From contig NZ_SJZB01000013.1 of assembly GCF_004337445.1 (NCBI RefSeq), positions 1 through 64,000 of the forward strand: a stretch of 64,000 nt of DNA. The letters are read 5' to 3'. This document shows positions 49,503 to 56,839 of the stretch, one piece after another (the first letter of the stretch is position 1; every line of letters starts with the position of its first letter). The DNA comes from Parasulfuritortus cantonensis (GTDB lineage: Bacteria > Pseudomonadota > Gammaproteobacteria > Burkholderiales > Thiobacillaceae). The position numbers and the translations under genes were made by a program. A model generated the notes under the pieces. That model did no database searches and was not told the DNA's origin. It saw nothing but the letters and a program-made list of their open reading frames with translations.

Positions 49503-50636
49503 GTGGCGGAGGCTGTCTTGCCTATTCAGGTGTTGATGCTCGGCTTGCGGGGGTTTCCGGGTGTCCAAGGGGGGGTGGAAACGCATGCCCAACACCTGTG
49601 CCCATTGCTTGCAGCCGCCGGGTGCCATGTCGAGGTCATCGTCCGATCGGCTTACCAGCCGCCTTCTGTCGGGGACCACTGGCAAGGGGTACGTTTCCGG
49701 CGATTGTGGGCACCTAAGTCGAAGGGCCTTGAGGCGATAGTGCATTCCTTCCTCGGGGTGCTGTACGCCGGCCTGATACGCCGGCCCGACGTATTGCATA
49801 TCCAGGCCATCGGCCCGGCCGTGATGACGCCGCTAGCCAGACTGTTCGGGCTGAGAGTGGTGGTGACGCACCACGGGCCCGATTACGACCGCCAGAAATG
49901 GGGGCAGGTTGCGAGGTGGGTGCTGCAACTGGGTGAGCGCTTCGGCATGCGCTGGTCTCACGGGCGCATCGTGATATCGGAGGTCATCCGCGGACTCGTA
50001 CGGCAGAAGCATGGCCGAGAGAGCACCCTGATTCCGAACGGAGTCGTGTTGCCCGATCTGCCGGACAGTGCCGATGCGCTGGCCAAATTTGGGCTGGATG
50101 CGGGTCGGTACGTGGTGTTGGTTAGCCGCTTGGTTCCGGAGAAACGCCATTTTGACCTCATCAGAGCCTTCGACCAAGCGGCATTGCCAGGATGGAAACT
50201 GGCCATCGTGGGGGCCTCGGACCATCCCGACGAATATGTCCGTAGTGTGATCGAGGCCGCGAAGGCAACGCCGGGCACGGTCTGCACGGGCTTGCAGACG
50301 GGAGAGGCACTACGGCAGCTGTACGCCCACGCGGGGATATTTGTCTTGCCTTCCTCTCATGAAGGGTTGCCGATTGCCCTGCTCGAAGCCCTGTCCTACG
50401 GCTTGCCGGTGGTCGCCAGCGATATCCCCGCCAACCTCGAGGTGGGGCTGCCGGCGGCGCACTATTTTCCCTTGGGGGACACAGAGGCGTTGGCCGAGCG
50501 ACTGCGCGCCTTCGCGGCTCAGCCACTAACGCCAGGTCTGCGCAACGAGCGCCGCGCGTGGGTCAAGACCCGGTTCGACTGGCACGATATCGCTCGCCGC
50601 ACGTTGCTGGTGTATCAGGCGGTGGTGAAGTCCTGA
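49503..50636 (+). CDS. Glycosyltransferase family 4 (third)
   Basis: This 377-residue GT-B enzyme shows LGLRGFPGVQGGVETHAQHL (acceptor side), VVVTHHGPDYDRQKWG, LVSRLVPEKRHFDLIRAFD and LPSSHEGLPIALLEALSYGLPVVASDIPAN (donor side). It resembles the GTs that complete repeat units in colanic-acid-like loci. The start is GTG 49503, two bases after the radical SAM gene. It is the last of the glycosyl-transfer genes before the 382-base regulatory gap. Confidence 0.9.
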   Translation: MAEAVLPIQVLMLGLRGFPGVQGGVETHAQHLCPLLAAAGCHVEVIVRSAYQPPSVGDHWQGVRFRRLWAPKSKGLEAIVHSFLGVLYAGLIRRPDVLHIQAIGPAVMTPLARLFGLRVVVTHHGPDYDRQKWGQVARWVLQLGERFGMRWSHGRIVISEVIRGLVRQKHGRESTLIPNGVVLPDLPDSADALAKFGLDAGRYVVLVSRLVPEKRHFDLIRAFDQAALPGWKLAIVGASDHPDEYVRSVIEAAKATPGTVCTGLQTGEALRQLYAHAGIFVLPSSHEGLPIALLEALSYGLPVVASDIPANLEVGLPAAHYFPLGDTEALAERLRAFAAQPLTPGLRNERRAWVKTRFDWHDIARRTLLVYQAVVKS

Positions 50637-51018
50637 CGCTTCCAAGCGAATCACCTCGGCTTGTCGCCTTCTGCGTTCAATTGCCTGGCACACGAGTGCG
50701 CATAAATGGTGCATACGAAATAGCAATGCGCATAAAATGGACATGTAAGCTTGTTTTATCATTTATGCACTAGTTGGTTCGGCTGCGAAATCATCAGCGG
50801 TCACGCCTGAAATGGGGGGGTCATGAGCATGCTGTACAGTTTGTTCGCCGCCACGATTGCCATTGGGTGATACGTAACATACGTTTTTAAAACGAGTTTT
50901 GTATTGTGACGCGGACGCATGGCGGGATTGCTGCGCCGCGGGCTGAGCCGAATTCGCGGCGATGAGGAAGACGGCGCAGTTATTGCTTACATCAAGAAAA
51001 ATTCTACCGGGGAATGTC
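50637..51018. promoter_or_regulatory. Regulatory gap upstream of epsA with repeated TGCGCATAAA sites
   Basis: This 382-base stretch has no convincing gene and is AT-richer than its surroundings. It holds two direct repeats, TGCGCATAAATGG (50697-50709) and TGCGCATAAAATGG (50727-50740), exactly 30 bases apart. A third inverted relative, ATTTATGCAC, is at 50761-50770. Spacing near three helical turns suggests a dimer-binding operator. A further AT-rich stretch (about 50880-50915) might hold the epsA promoter. No terminator was recognised after the preceding gene. Confidence 0.45.
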
Positions 51019-51771
51019 ATGAGATCGCATATCGATATGCGAGGTTGGGAGGCACTGCGGGCCGTTGCCCGCCAAGCCTCCGCGATCAGCCGCCATGTCG
51101 ACTTCTTCAAATGGCTGCAAGGGGAGGTAAGCGTGCTCCTGCCGCACGACGTACTGGTGGCGGTCTGGGGGGATTTCGCGACCGGTCATCTCAGCTACGA
51201 CGTGGCCTCCAACATCGCCGACATCGGCACCTGCCAAGTCATGTCGGGAGACGATGCCGGCCCGCTGATGCGGGAACTGCACAGGCGTTGGCTGGCCGGC
51301 GGCGAGCGCTGGTACGTGCTCGAAGATTTCGAATCGGTAGGCACCGGGCGTACCGTGAACTCGAGTATCGCGGCTCTGGGCCGGATGCGCTCCGCGCTGG
51401 TCCACGGTATCCACGATCGCCGCGGTGGCAGCGATTGCATCTACGTGTTCTTCGACAAGGACATCGTGATCGACGTCGAGCCGGCGATTCTGGAAATTCT
51501 CGTTCCTCAGATCGATGCCGTATTGAGGCGGGTCGAGTGCCTGGTGCCCGATATTCGGACAGACGGCGATCCGGGCCCTTGCGAGATCAGCGGGCGCGAG
51601 CACGAGATCATGCAATGGGTCCGTTCGGGCAAGACCAACCACGAGATCGGGCTGATCTTGAACATCAGCCCGAACACCGTCAAAAACCACCTCAAGCGCA
51701 TATTCCACAAGCTGAATGTCAGCAGCCGGGCACAGGCGGTCGCCAAGTATGGCAGCCTGGCCAGAGGCTGA
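51019..51771 (+). CDS. epsA: LuxR-family transcriptional regulator EpsA
   Basis: The 250-residue protein has an N-terminal domain without a recognisable ligand site and a C-terminal LuxR-type HTH (ISGREHEIMQWVRSGKTNHEIGLILNISPNTVKNHLKRIFHKLNV). It matches EpsA regulators found next to XrtB-associated Eps genes. The start ATG 51019 has GGGGA five bases upstream; the longer frame from 50962 reaches into the regulatory gap. It probably controls this locus, possibly through the repeats just upstream. Confidence 0.85.
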   Translation: MRSHIDMRGWEALRAVARQASAISRHVDFFKWLQGEVSVLLPHDVLVAVWGDFATGHLSYDVASNIADIGTCQVMSGDDAGPLMRELHRRWLAGGERWYVLEDFESVGTGRTVNSSIAALGRMRSALVHGIHDRRGGSDCIYVFFDKDIVIDVEPAILEILVPQIDAVLRRVECLVPDIRTDGDPGPCEISGREHEIMQWVRSGKTNHEIGLILNISPNTVKNHLKRIFHKLNVSSRAQAVAKYGSLARG

Positions 51772-51789
51772 AACGGACTCCATGAAGCC

Positions 51790-53208
51790 ATGAACGCAAT
51801 CAACGGACAGATAGGCCACCCCACGCTTCCTCATCTCGCCTTGGGCGAAGGGGGGGGTAATCGGCTGCTGGCCAGCCTCGAGCGGCTGATCGATCCGCTC
51901 ATGATCATGTTCTCGCTCATGCTGCTGGCCGAGTATTTCCTGGGCGAATTGCGCTCGCGCCATGTCCTGCTCGCGCTCGCGATGTTCGCCGTGACCTATC
52001 CGGGCCGCAGCCGCTTGAATTGCCCGCCGGCACGGATGGTGCTCAAGGTGTTGGCGAGCTGGGCGGTCCTCGGTTCGCTGGTGTTGCTGTTCCTTTGGGG
52101 TAGCCACTTCCTGGCCTATTTCGAGCTGCCCCTGCTGCTGGTCTGGATGGCGGTGGCGCCGGCGGCCGTGATCGGGGGCCATGTGGCGTTCCGGTTCGCG
52201 CTGCCTTACCTCCAGGTGCTCGAAGGACCTCCGGAGCGGGTGGTCCTCGCCGGGGCCAATTCGCAAGGCTTGGAACTGGCCCGGCGCTTGCGCGCCAGCC
52301 CCTATCACAACGTCGACGTGCTCGGCTTCTTCGACGACCGCGCCGAGACCCGCCTGGGCGAGCGCGGCGACCACCCGCTGCTCGGCCAGATCGCCGACCT
52401 GCCGGACTACGTGAAGACCCATTCGGTGAGCACCATCTACCTGTCGTTGCCGATGGCCTCCCAGCCACGCATCCTGAGCCTGCTCGATGCCTTGCGCGAT
52501 ACCACGGTATCGACCTACTTCGTGCCTGACATGTTCGTGACCGACCTGATCCAGGCCAGGGTGGATTCGGTAAGCGGGATGCCCGTCGTGTCGGTGTGCG
52601 AGACGCCGTTCCGCGGCTGGAACGGCTTCCTCAAGCGGGCCAGCGACATCTTCCTTTCGACGGTCATCCTGTTGCTGCTCTCGCCGCTGATGACCGCCAT
52701 CGCGCTCGCCGTGAAGGCGACCTCGCCCGGCCCGGTGATCTTCAAGCAGCGCCGCTATGGCTTGGAGGGCGAGGAGATCTACGTCTACAAGTTCCGCTCC
52801 ATGACCGTGTGCGAGGATGGCGGGACGATCCGCCAGGCGCAGAAGAACGACAGCCGCCTGACCCCGATCGGCGGCTTCCTGCGCAAGTCCTCGCTGGACG
52901 AGTTGCCGCAGTTCATAAACGTCCTGCAGGGGCGCATGAGCATCGTCGGACCGCGTCCGCACGCGGTCGCCCACAACGAGATGTATCGCAAGGTCATCAA
53001 GGGCTACATGATCCGCCACAAGGTCAAGCCGGGCATCACCGGTTGGGCGCAGGTGAACGGCTACCGGGGCGAGACCGAGACCTTGGACAAGATGCAGAAA
53101 CGGGTCGAATACGACCTCGAATACCTGCGCCACTGGTCACTGCGTTTCGACCTGTACATCGTCTTCAAGACGGTCTGGGTGCTCTCCGGACAGCAAAACG
53201 CGTATTGA
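51790..53208 (+). CDS. epsB: Undecaprenyl-phosphate phosphosugar transferase (EpsB/WcaJ-like)
   Basis: The 472-residue membrane enzyme starts Eps synthesis by moving a sugar-1-phosphate (often glucose or galactose) to undecaprenyl phosphate. It has N-terminal helices, a CoA-binding-like middle domain (VVLAGANSQGLELARRLR) and the catalytic C-terminal domain. That domain shows KRASDIFLSTVILLLLSPLM, VIFKQRRYGLEGEEIYVYKFRSM, LRKSSLDELPQFINVLQGRMSIVGPRPH and GITGWAQVNGYRGETE. It follows epsA by 18 bases. The sugar is not identified. Confidence 0.92.
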   Translation: MNAINGQIGHPTLPHLALGEGGGNRLLASLERLIDPLMIMFSLMLLAEYFLGELRSRHVLLALAMFAVTYPGRSRLNCPPARMVLKVLASWAVLGSLVLLFLWGSHFLAYFELPLLLVWMAVAPAAVIGGHVAFRFALPYLQVLEGPPERVVLAGANSQGLELARRLRASPYHNVDVLGFFDDRAETRLGERGDHPLLGQIADLPDYVKTHSVSTIYLSLPMASQPRILSLLDALRDTTVSTYFVPDMFVTDLIQARVDSVSGMPVVSVCETPFRGWNGFLKRASDIFLSTVILLLLSPLMTAIALAVKATSPGPVIFKQRRYGLEGEEIYVYKFRSMTVCEDGGTIRQAQKNDSRLTPIGGFLRKSSLDELPQFINVLQGRMSIVGPRPHAVAHNEMYRKVIKGYMIRHKVKPGITGWAQVNGYRGETETLDKMQKRVEYDLEYLRHWSLRFDLYIVFKTVWVLSGQQNAY

Positions 53209-53336
53209 GAGGCGGCGCGGGCATGGGGAGATCCCGGCACCCCGGGTGCGGCCCCTCGTGTCCTGCGCCGGGACGGCGCGCCGCGACCCGGTTAGACTTC
53301 CGGCTCGCTGAACCTTGTTGACAGGATTGCTGACCG

Positions 53337-54641
53337 ATGAGCCTCGATTCCCTGCTGTCGAAACTGAACGATAAATCCGCCGTCATCGGCATCGTCGGGT
53401 TGGGCTACGTCGGCCTGCCCCTGCTGCTGCGCTATGTCGAGGCCGGCTACCGGGTCCTCGGCCTGGACATCGACCCGGACAAGCCCGGCAAGCTGCATCG
53501 TGGCGAGACCTATATCAAGCACATCCCGGCTGCCGCGATCGCCGCGGCGCGCCATGGCTTCGAGGCGACCACGGATTTCGCCCGGGCGCGCGAGGCCGAC
53601 GCCCTCATCCTGTGCGTGCCGACGCCCCTGGACGATCACCGCGAGCCCGACCTGAGTTTCGTCCTGGGTACCACCGATTCCCTGGTGCCGCATCTCCGGC
53701 CCGGCCAGGTCGTGTCGCTGGAAAGCACTACCTATCCGGGCACCACGGACGAGGAACTGCTGCCGCGGGTCGAGTCGACCGGCCTCAAGGTCGGCCGCGA
53801 CATCGCCCTGGTCTTCTCGCCGGAACGCGAGGACCCGGGCAATCCCGACTTCACCACCCGGACCATCCCGAAAGTGGTCGGCGGCGTCACCCCGGCCTGC
53901 CTGGAGGTCGGCCGGGCGCTGTACGGCCAGGTGATCGACCGGGTGGTGCCGGTCAGCTCCACGCGCGCGGCGGAGATGACCAAGCTGCTCGAGAACATCC
54001 ACCGTGCGGTCAACATCGGCCTGGTCAACGAGATGAAGATCGTCGCCGACCGCATGGCCATCGACATCCACGAGGTGATCCGGGCCGCCGCCACCAAGCC
54101 GTTCGGCTTCGTGCCCTACTGGCCGGGGCCCGGTCTGGGTGGACACTGCATCCCCATCGATCCGTTCTACCTGACCTGGAAGGCGCGCGAGTACGGCATC
54201 AACACCCGCTTCATCGAACTGGCGGGTGAGGTGAACAGCCACATGCCGCACTGGGTGGTGGGCAAGGTCGCCGACGCCCTCAACGAGCACCGCAAGTCGG
54301 TCAAGGGTAGCCGGATACTGGTGCTGGGGATCGCCTACAAGAAGAACATCGACGACATGCGTGAATCGCCGGCGGTCGAACTGATGGCCCAGCTGCGCGA
54401 CAAGGGGGCGCTGATCGATTACGCGGACCCCTTCGTGCCGACCTTCCCGAAGATGCGGGCGCATCGGTTCGATCTCGCCAGCGTGCCGGTCACCGCGGAG
54501 ACGCTGGCGGCCTACGACTGTGTCCTCGTGGCGACCGACCATGACGTCTTCGACTACGAGTTGATCCGGCGCCACGCCCAACTGATCGTCGACACGCGGG
54601 GCGTCTACCTGGAACCGGCCGCCAACGTGGTCAAGGCCTGA
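53337..54641 (+). CDS. UDP-N-acetylhexosamine (or UDP-hexose) 6-dehydrogenase
   Basis: The 434-residue NAD-dependent enzyme makes a UDP-uronic acid by two-step oxidation. The NAD loop is [10 protein letters not shown] (about residues 21-30), the middle has LEIHRAVN-like helices ([18 protein letters not shown]), and the catalytic Cys 271 lies in [14 protein letters not shown]. The sequence is closer to WbpA/TviB (UDP-GlcNAc dehydrogenase) than to UDP-glucose dehydrogenase. It implies that the polysaccharide may contain an acidic sugar. A gap of 128 bases separates it from epsB. Confidence 0.85.
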   Translation: MSLDSLLSKLNDKSAVIGIVGLGYVGLPLLLRYVEAGYRVLGLDIDPDKPGKLHRGETYIKHIPAAAIAAARHGFEATTDFARAREADALILCVPTPLDDHREPDLSFVLGTTDSLVPHLRPGQVVSLESTTYPGTTDEELLPRVESTGLKVGRDIALVFSPEREDPGNPDFTTRTIPKVVGGVTPACLEVGRALYGQVIDRVVPVSSTRAAEMTKLLENIHRAVNIGLVNEMKIVADRMAIDIHEVIRAAATKPFGFVPYWPGPGLGGHCIPIDPFYLTWKAREYGINTRFIELAGEVNSHMPHWVVGKVADALNEHRKSVKGSRILVLGIAYKKNIDDMRESPAVELMAQLRDKGALIDYADPFVPTFPKMRAHRFDLASVPVTAETLAAYDCVLVATDHDVFDYELIRRHAQLIVDTRGVYLEPAANVVKA

Positions 54642-54705
54642 GCCGCAGGACAGCGAACGGCCACGGGACCTTATTTATTTACGACAACATCTCGAAGGGA
54701 CGGTA

Positions 54706-55725
54706 ATGGAATTATTGGTGACCGGCGGTGCCGGCTATATCGGCAGCCATACCTGCATAGAATTGGTGCGGGCCGGCCATGAGCCGATCGTGGTGGACAA
54801 CCTGTGCAACAGCAAGACCGAGGCGATACGCCGGGTCGAGCGCATCGTCGGCCGGCCGCTGACCTTTCATCAGGCGGACGTACGCGACCGCGAGAAGATG
54901 CGCGACATCTTCGCCCGCCACAGGATTGGCGCCGTGGTCCACTTCGCCGGCCTCAAGGCGGTCGGCGAATCGGTCGCGCAGCCTCTGCGTTACTACGACA
55001 ACAACGTCTCCGGCACCCTGGTGCTGTGCGAGACGATGGCCGAGGCGGGGGTCAAGCGCATCGTCTTCAGTTCCTCGGCGACCGTGTACGGCGACCCGCA
55101 TGCGGTGCCGATCCGGGAGGACTTCCCGGTCGGGGCGACGACCAATCCCTATGGCCGCAGCAAATTCATGGTCGAGGAGATCCTGCGTGACCTGCACCTT
55201 TCCGATCCGGACTGGCGGGTGGGCCTGCTGCGCTACTTCAATCCGGTCGGGGCGCACGAGTCGGGCCTGATCGGCGAGGACCCCAACGGCATCCCGAACA
55301 ACCTCATGCCCTACATCGCCCAGGTCGCCGTCGGCCGCCGGCCCTACCTGAACGTGTTCGGCGACGGTTATGCGACGCCGGACGGCACCGGCGTGCGCGA
55401 CTACATCCACGTCGTCGACCTCGCGCTCGGCCACGTTGCCGCCCTGCGCTATCTGGAAGACCATCCGGGCGTGCTGACCGTCAACCTCGGGACCGGGCGT
55501 GGCTACAGCGTGCTCGAGATGGCCCGGGCGTTCGCGACCGCGAGCGGCCGCGAAGTACCGTACCGGATCGCCGCGCCGCGCGCGGGCGACATCGCCTGCT
55601 GCTATGCCGATCCGGCCTTGGCCGAGCGCCTGCTGGGGTGGCGTGCGCAACGCGGCATCGAGGCGATGTGCGCGGACACCTGGCGCTGGCAGGACGGCAA
55701 CCCAAACGGCTACAGCGAGGCCTGA
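54706..55725 (+). CDS. galE: UDP-glucose 4-epimerase
   Basis: The 339-residue Rossmann enzyme interconverts UDP-glucose and UDP-galactose (or the N-acetyl forms). It shows GGAGYIGSHTCIEL at the NAD site, FAGLKAVGESV, SSSATVYGDP and the catalytic NPYGRSKFMVEE (YxxxK). Late GalE blocks are RYFNPVGAHESGLIGEDPNGIPNNLMPYIAQVAVGRRPYLNVFGDGY and RDYIHVVDLALGHV. It supplies a sugar donor to the locus. The end has the usual RRxxxD-type region replaced by GYSEA, which may affect only stability. Confidence 0.95.
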   Translation: MELLVTGGAGYIGSHTCIELVRAGHEPIVVDNLCNSKTEAIRRVERIVGRPLTFHQADVRDREKMRDIFARHRIGAVVHFAGLKAVGESVAQPLRYYDNNVSGTLVLCETMAEAGVKRIVFSSSATVYGDPHAVPIREDFPVGATTNPYGRSKFMVEEILRDLHLSDPDWRVGLLRYFNPVGAHESGLIGEDPNGIPNNLMPYIAQVAVGRRPYLNVFGDGYATPDGTGVRDYIHVVDLALGHVAALRYLEDHPGVLTVNLGTGRGYSVLEMARAFATASGREVPYRIAAPRAGDIACCYADPALAERLLGWRAQRGIEAMCADTWRWQDGNPNGYSEA

Positions 55726-55837
55726 CGCTCGTCCGGTGGCGGGTACACCATGGATATGTCATGCGTATTTCCACGTCGGCCCCGCTGTCGGCCCGTTCGG
55801 GTCATTGCCGGAGTGGTTGTACGCAGCAAGAATTCGA

Positions 55838-55860
55838 CGTAAGTAATTCCACTTACGGAG
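55838..55860 (+). promoter_or_regulatory. Perfect inverted repeat overlapping the ribosome site of a PEP-CTERM gene
   Basis: CGTAAGT (55838-55844) is complementary to ACTTACG (55851-55857) across a six-base loop. The second arm runs into the GGAG ribosome site (55857-55860) of the downstream gene. A hairpin here could hide the ribosome site or bind a regulator. This is based only on the sequence pattern. Confidence 0.5.
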
Positions 55861-55866
55861 ATGACC

Positions 55867-56379
55867 ATGAAACTCTCACGGCTGTTCGCGGCGTTCAGTG
55901 CCGCCATGTTGGTCGCTGGGTCGGCGGCGGCCGGCACCTATACGGATACCGACAGCGTCAGTTTCACGCTGACCGACACCGCGGACGTAACGTTTGCGTA
56001 CAACTATGACGAACTGCTCTACTACACGTTCGACCAGGGCAGCAAGGCGGGCGGCCGGGTTGCGGCCATCAGTTCGCTGGTATGGACCGACGTCTACGGC
56101 AACCAGACTTCGATCGACGCCACCTTGGACGGTTCCGCCGACAGCGGTAGCTTCACCGTCAGCGGCCTCGGTGCCGGCACCTACACGGCCAGTCTGACCG
56201 GCACCTGGGTTTACCAGGGTGAGTTCGGTACCACGGCGACCTATCTGTCCGGTGGAAATGCCAGCCTCGGCTACGCCGTCACGCCGGTACCGGAGCCTGC
56301 CGAGATAGCGCTGATGCTTACCGGGCTTGGCCTTGTCGGTGGCGCCGTGCGGCGCCGACGCGCCGTCGACATGCGCTGA
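55867..56379 (+). CDS. PEP-CTERM sorting-domain protein (third)
   Basis: The 170-residue protein has a signal peptide (MKLSRLFAAFSAAMLVAGSAAA), a repeated Thr/Asp/Gly-rich beta body (ISSLVWTDVYGNQTSIDATLDGSADSGSFTVSGLGAGTYTASLTGT) and the sorting signal VPEPAEIALMLTGLGLVGGAVRRRR. It is at the end of the Eps locus after galE. ATG 55867 was chosen because the GGAG site is six bases upstream; ATG 55861 touches it. A hairpin overlaps the ribosome site. Confidence 0.85.
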   Translation: MKLSRLFAAFSAAMLVAGSAAAGTYTDTDSVSFTLTDTADVTFAYNYDELLYYTFDQGSKAGGRVAAISSLVWTDVYGNQTSIDATLDGSADSGSFTVSGLGAGTYTASLTGTWVYQGEFGTTATYLSGGNASLGYAVTPVPEPAEIALMLTGLGLVGGAVRRRRAVDMR

Positions 56380-56636
56380 AGCAGACCGTCCCTTCGCTTT
56401 GCTTTTGCCTGGCGCCTACGGGCGCGGCAGGCTTTTCCCTTCCAGTTTGGCGAACGCGTCTGTACCATTGGCGGCGCCTGGGCCCTGCCGGGGTCGACCG
56501 TCTTCCGGACTGCCCCGGGGGATACCGGACGCGGAACTTGGGCGCCGATACGATACGACTAGGACGGATGAGCTTGTTTGGAACCCTGCAGCCGCTTGCC
56601 GACGCGAGCGGGCCGGCCGCGCCGGAAAAAGAAAAA
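56380..56636. other. Gene-poor interval between the third PEP-CTERM gene and tRNA-Leu
   Basis: This stretch has short frames that look like chance and no recognisable gene or RNA. It ends at the tRNA terminator. No clear promoter or terminator of the PEP-CTERM gene is visible apart from the shared one at 56637. Confidence 0.5.
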
Positions 56637-56662
56637 GCCGCAGAACGTGATGTTCATGCGGC
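56637..56662 (-). terminator. Terminator of tRNA-Leu
   Basis: GCCGCA (56637-56642) pairs with TGCGGC (56657-56662), and an inner GAAC/GTTC stem is present. On the minus strand it is followed by TTTTTCTTTTT (A-rich 56626-56636). It lies 36 bases past the tRNA 3' end. The plus-strand side also has TTTT, so it could work in both directions. Confidence 0.8.
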
Positions 56663-56698
56663 TTTTCGTACTGCTGAAAAACTGCTTGGCAGTTTATT

Positions 56699-56785
56699 TG
56701 GTGCCCAGGAGAGGACTCGAACCTCCACACCGTTGCCGGCGCTAGGACCTGAACCTAGTGCGTCTACCAATTCCGCCACCTGGGC
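56699..56785 (-). tRNA. tRNA-Leu (anticodon CAG)
   Basis: Read on the minus strand, the 87-base gene has a GCCCAGG/CCTGGGC acceptor stem, discriminator A and an encoded CCA. The D arm is TGGCGGAATTGGTAGACGCA. The anticodon stem CTAGG/CCTAG holds the loop TTCAGGT (anticodon CAG, reading CUG), and there is a long variable arm and a GGTTCGAGTCC T arm. All features fit leucine. A strong sigma-70 promoter is directly upstream, divergent from rnr. Confidence 0.97.
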
Positions 56786-56797
56786 AAAGAGGGGCGC

Positions 56798-56827
56798 ATT
56801 CTAGCGACGCCTTATTCACCCTGTCAA
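56798..56827 (-). promoter_or_regulatory. Sigma-70 promoter of tRNA-Leu
   Basis: On the minus strand a perfect -35 TTGACA (56822-56827) and a good -10 TAGAAT (56798-56803) are separated by 18 bases. The expected start is a few bases before the mature 5' end at 56785. The -35 is only 12 bases from the rnr start on the other strand. Confidence 0.88.
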
Positions 56828-56839
56828 CGTGAGTTTTTA

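Noticed and set aside
50919-51785. 288-residue Arg-rich frame over epsA
   Set aside because: It is a shifted frame of the epsA gene, whose true frame has a clear LuxR-type HTH.
56538-56804. Plus-strand frame across the tRNA-Leu region
   Set aside because: It runs antisense through the tRNA and its terminator and has no coding features.
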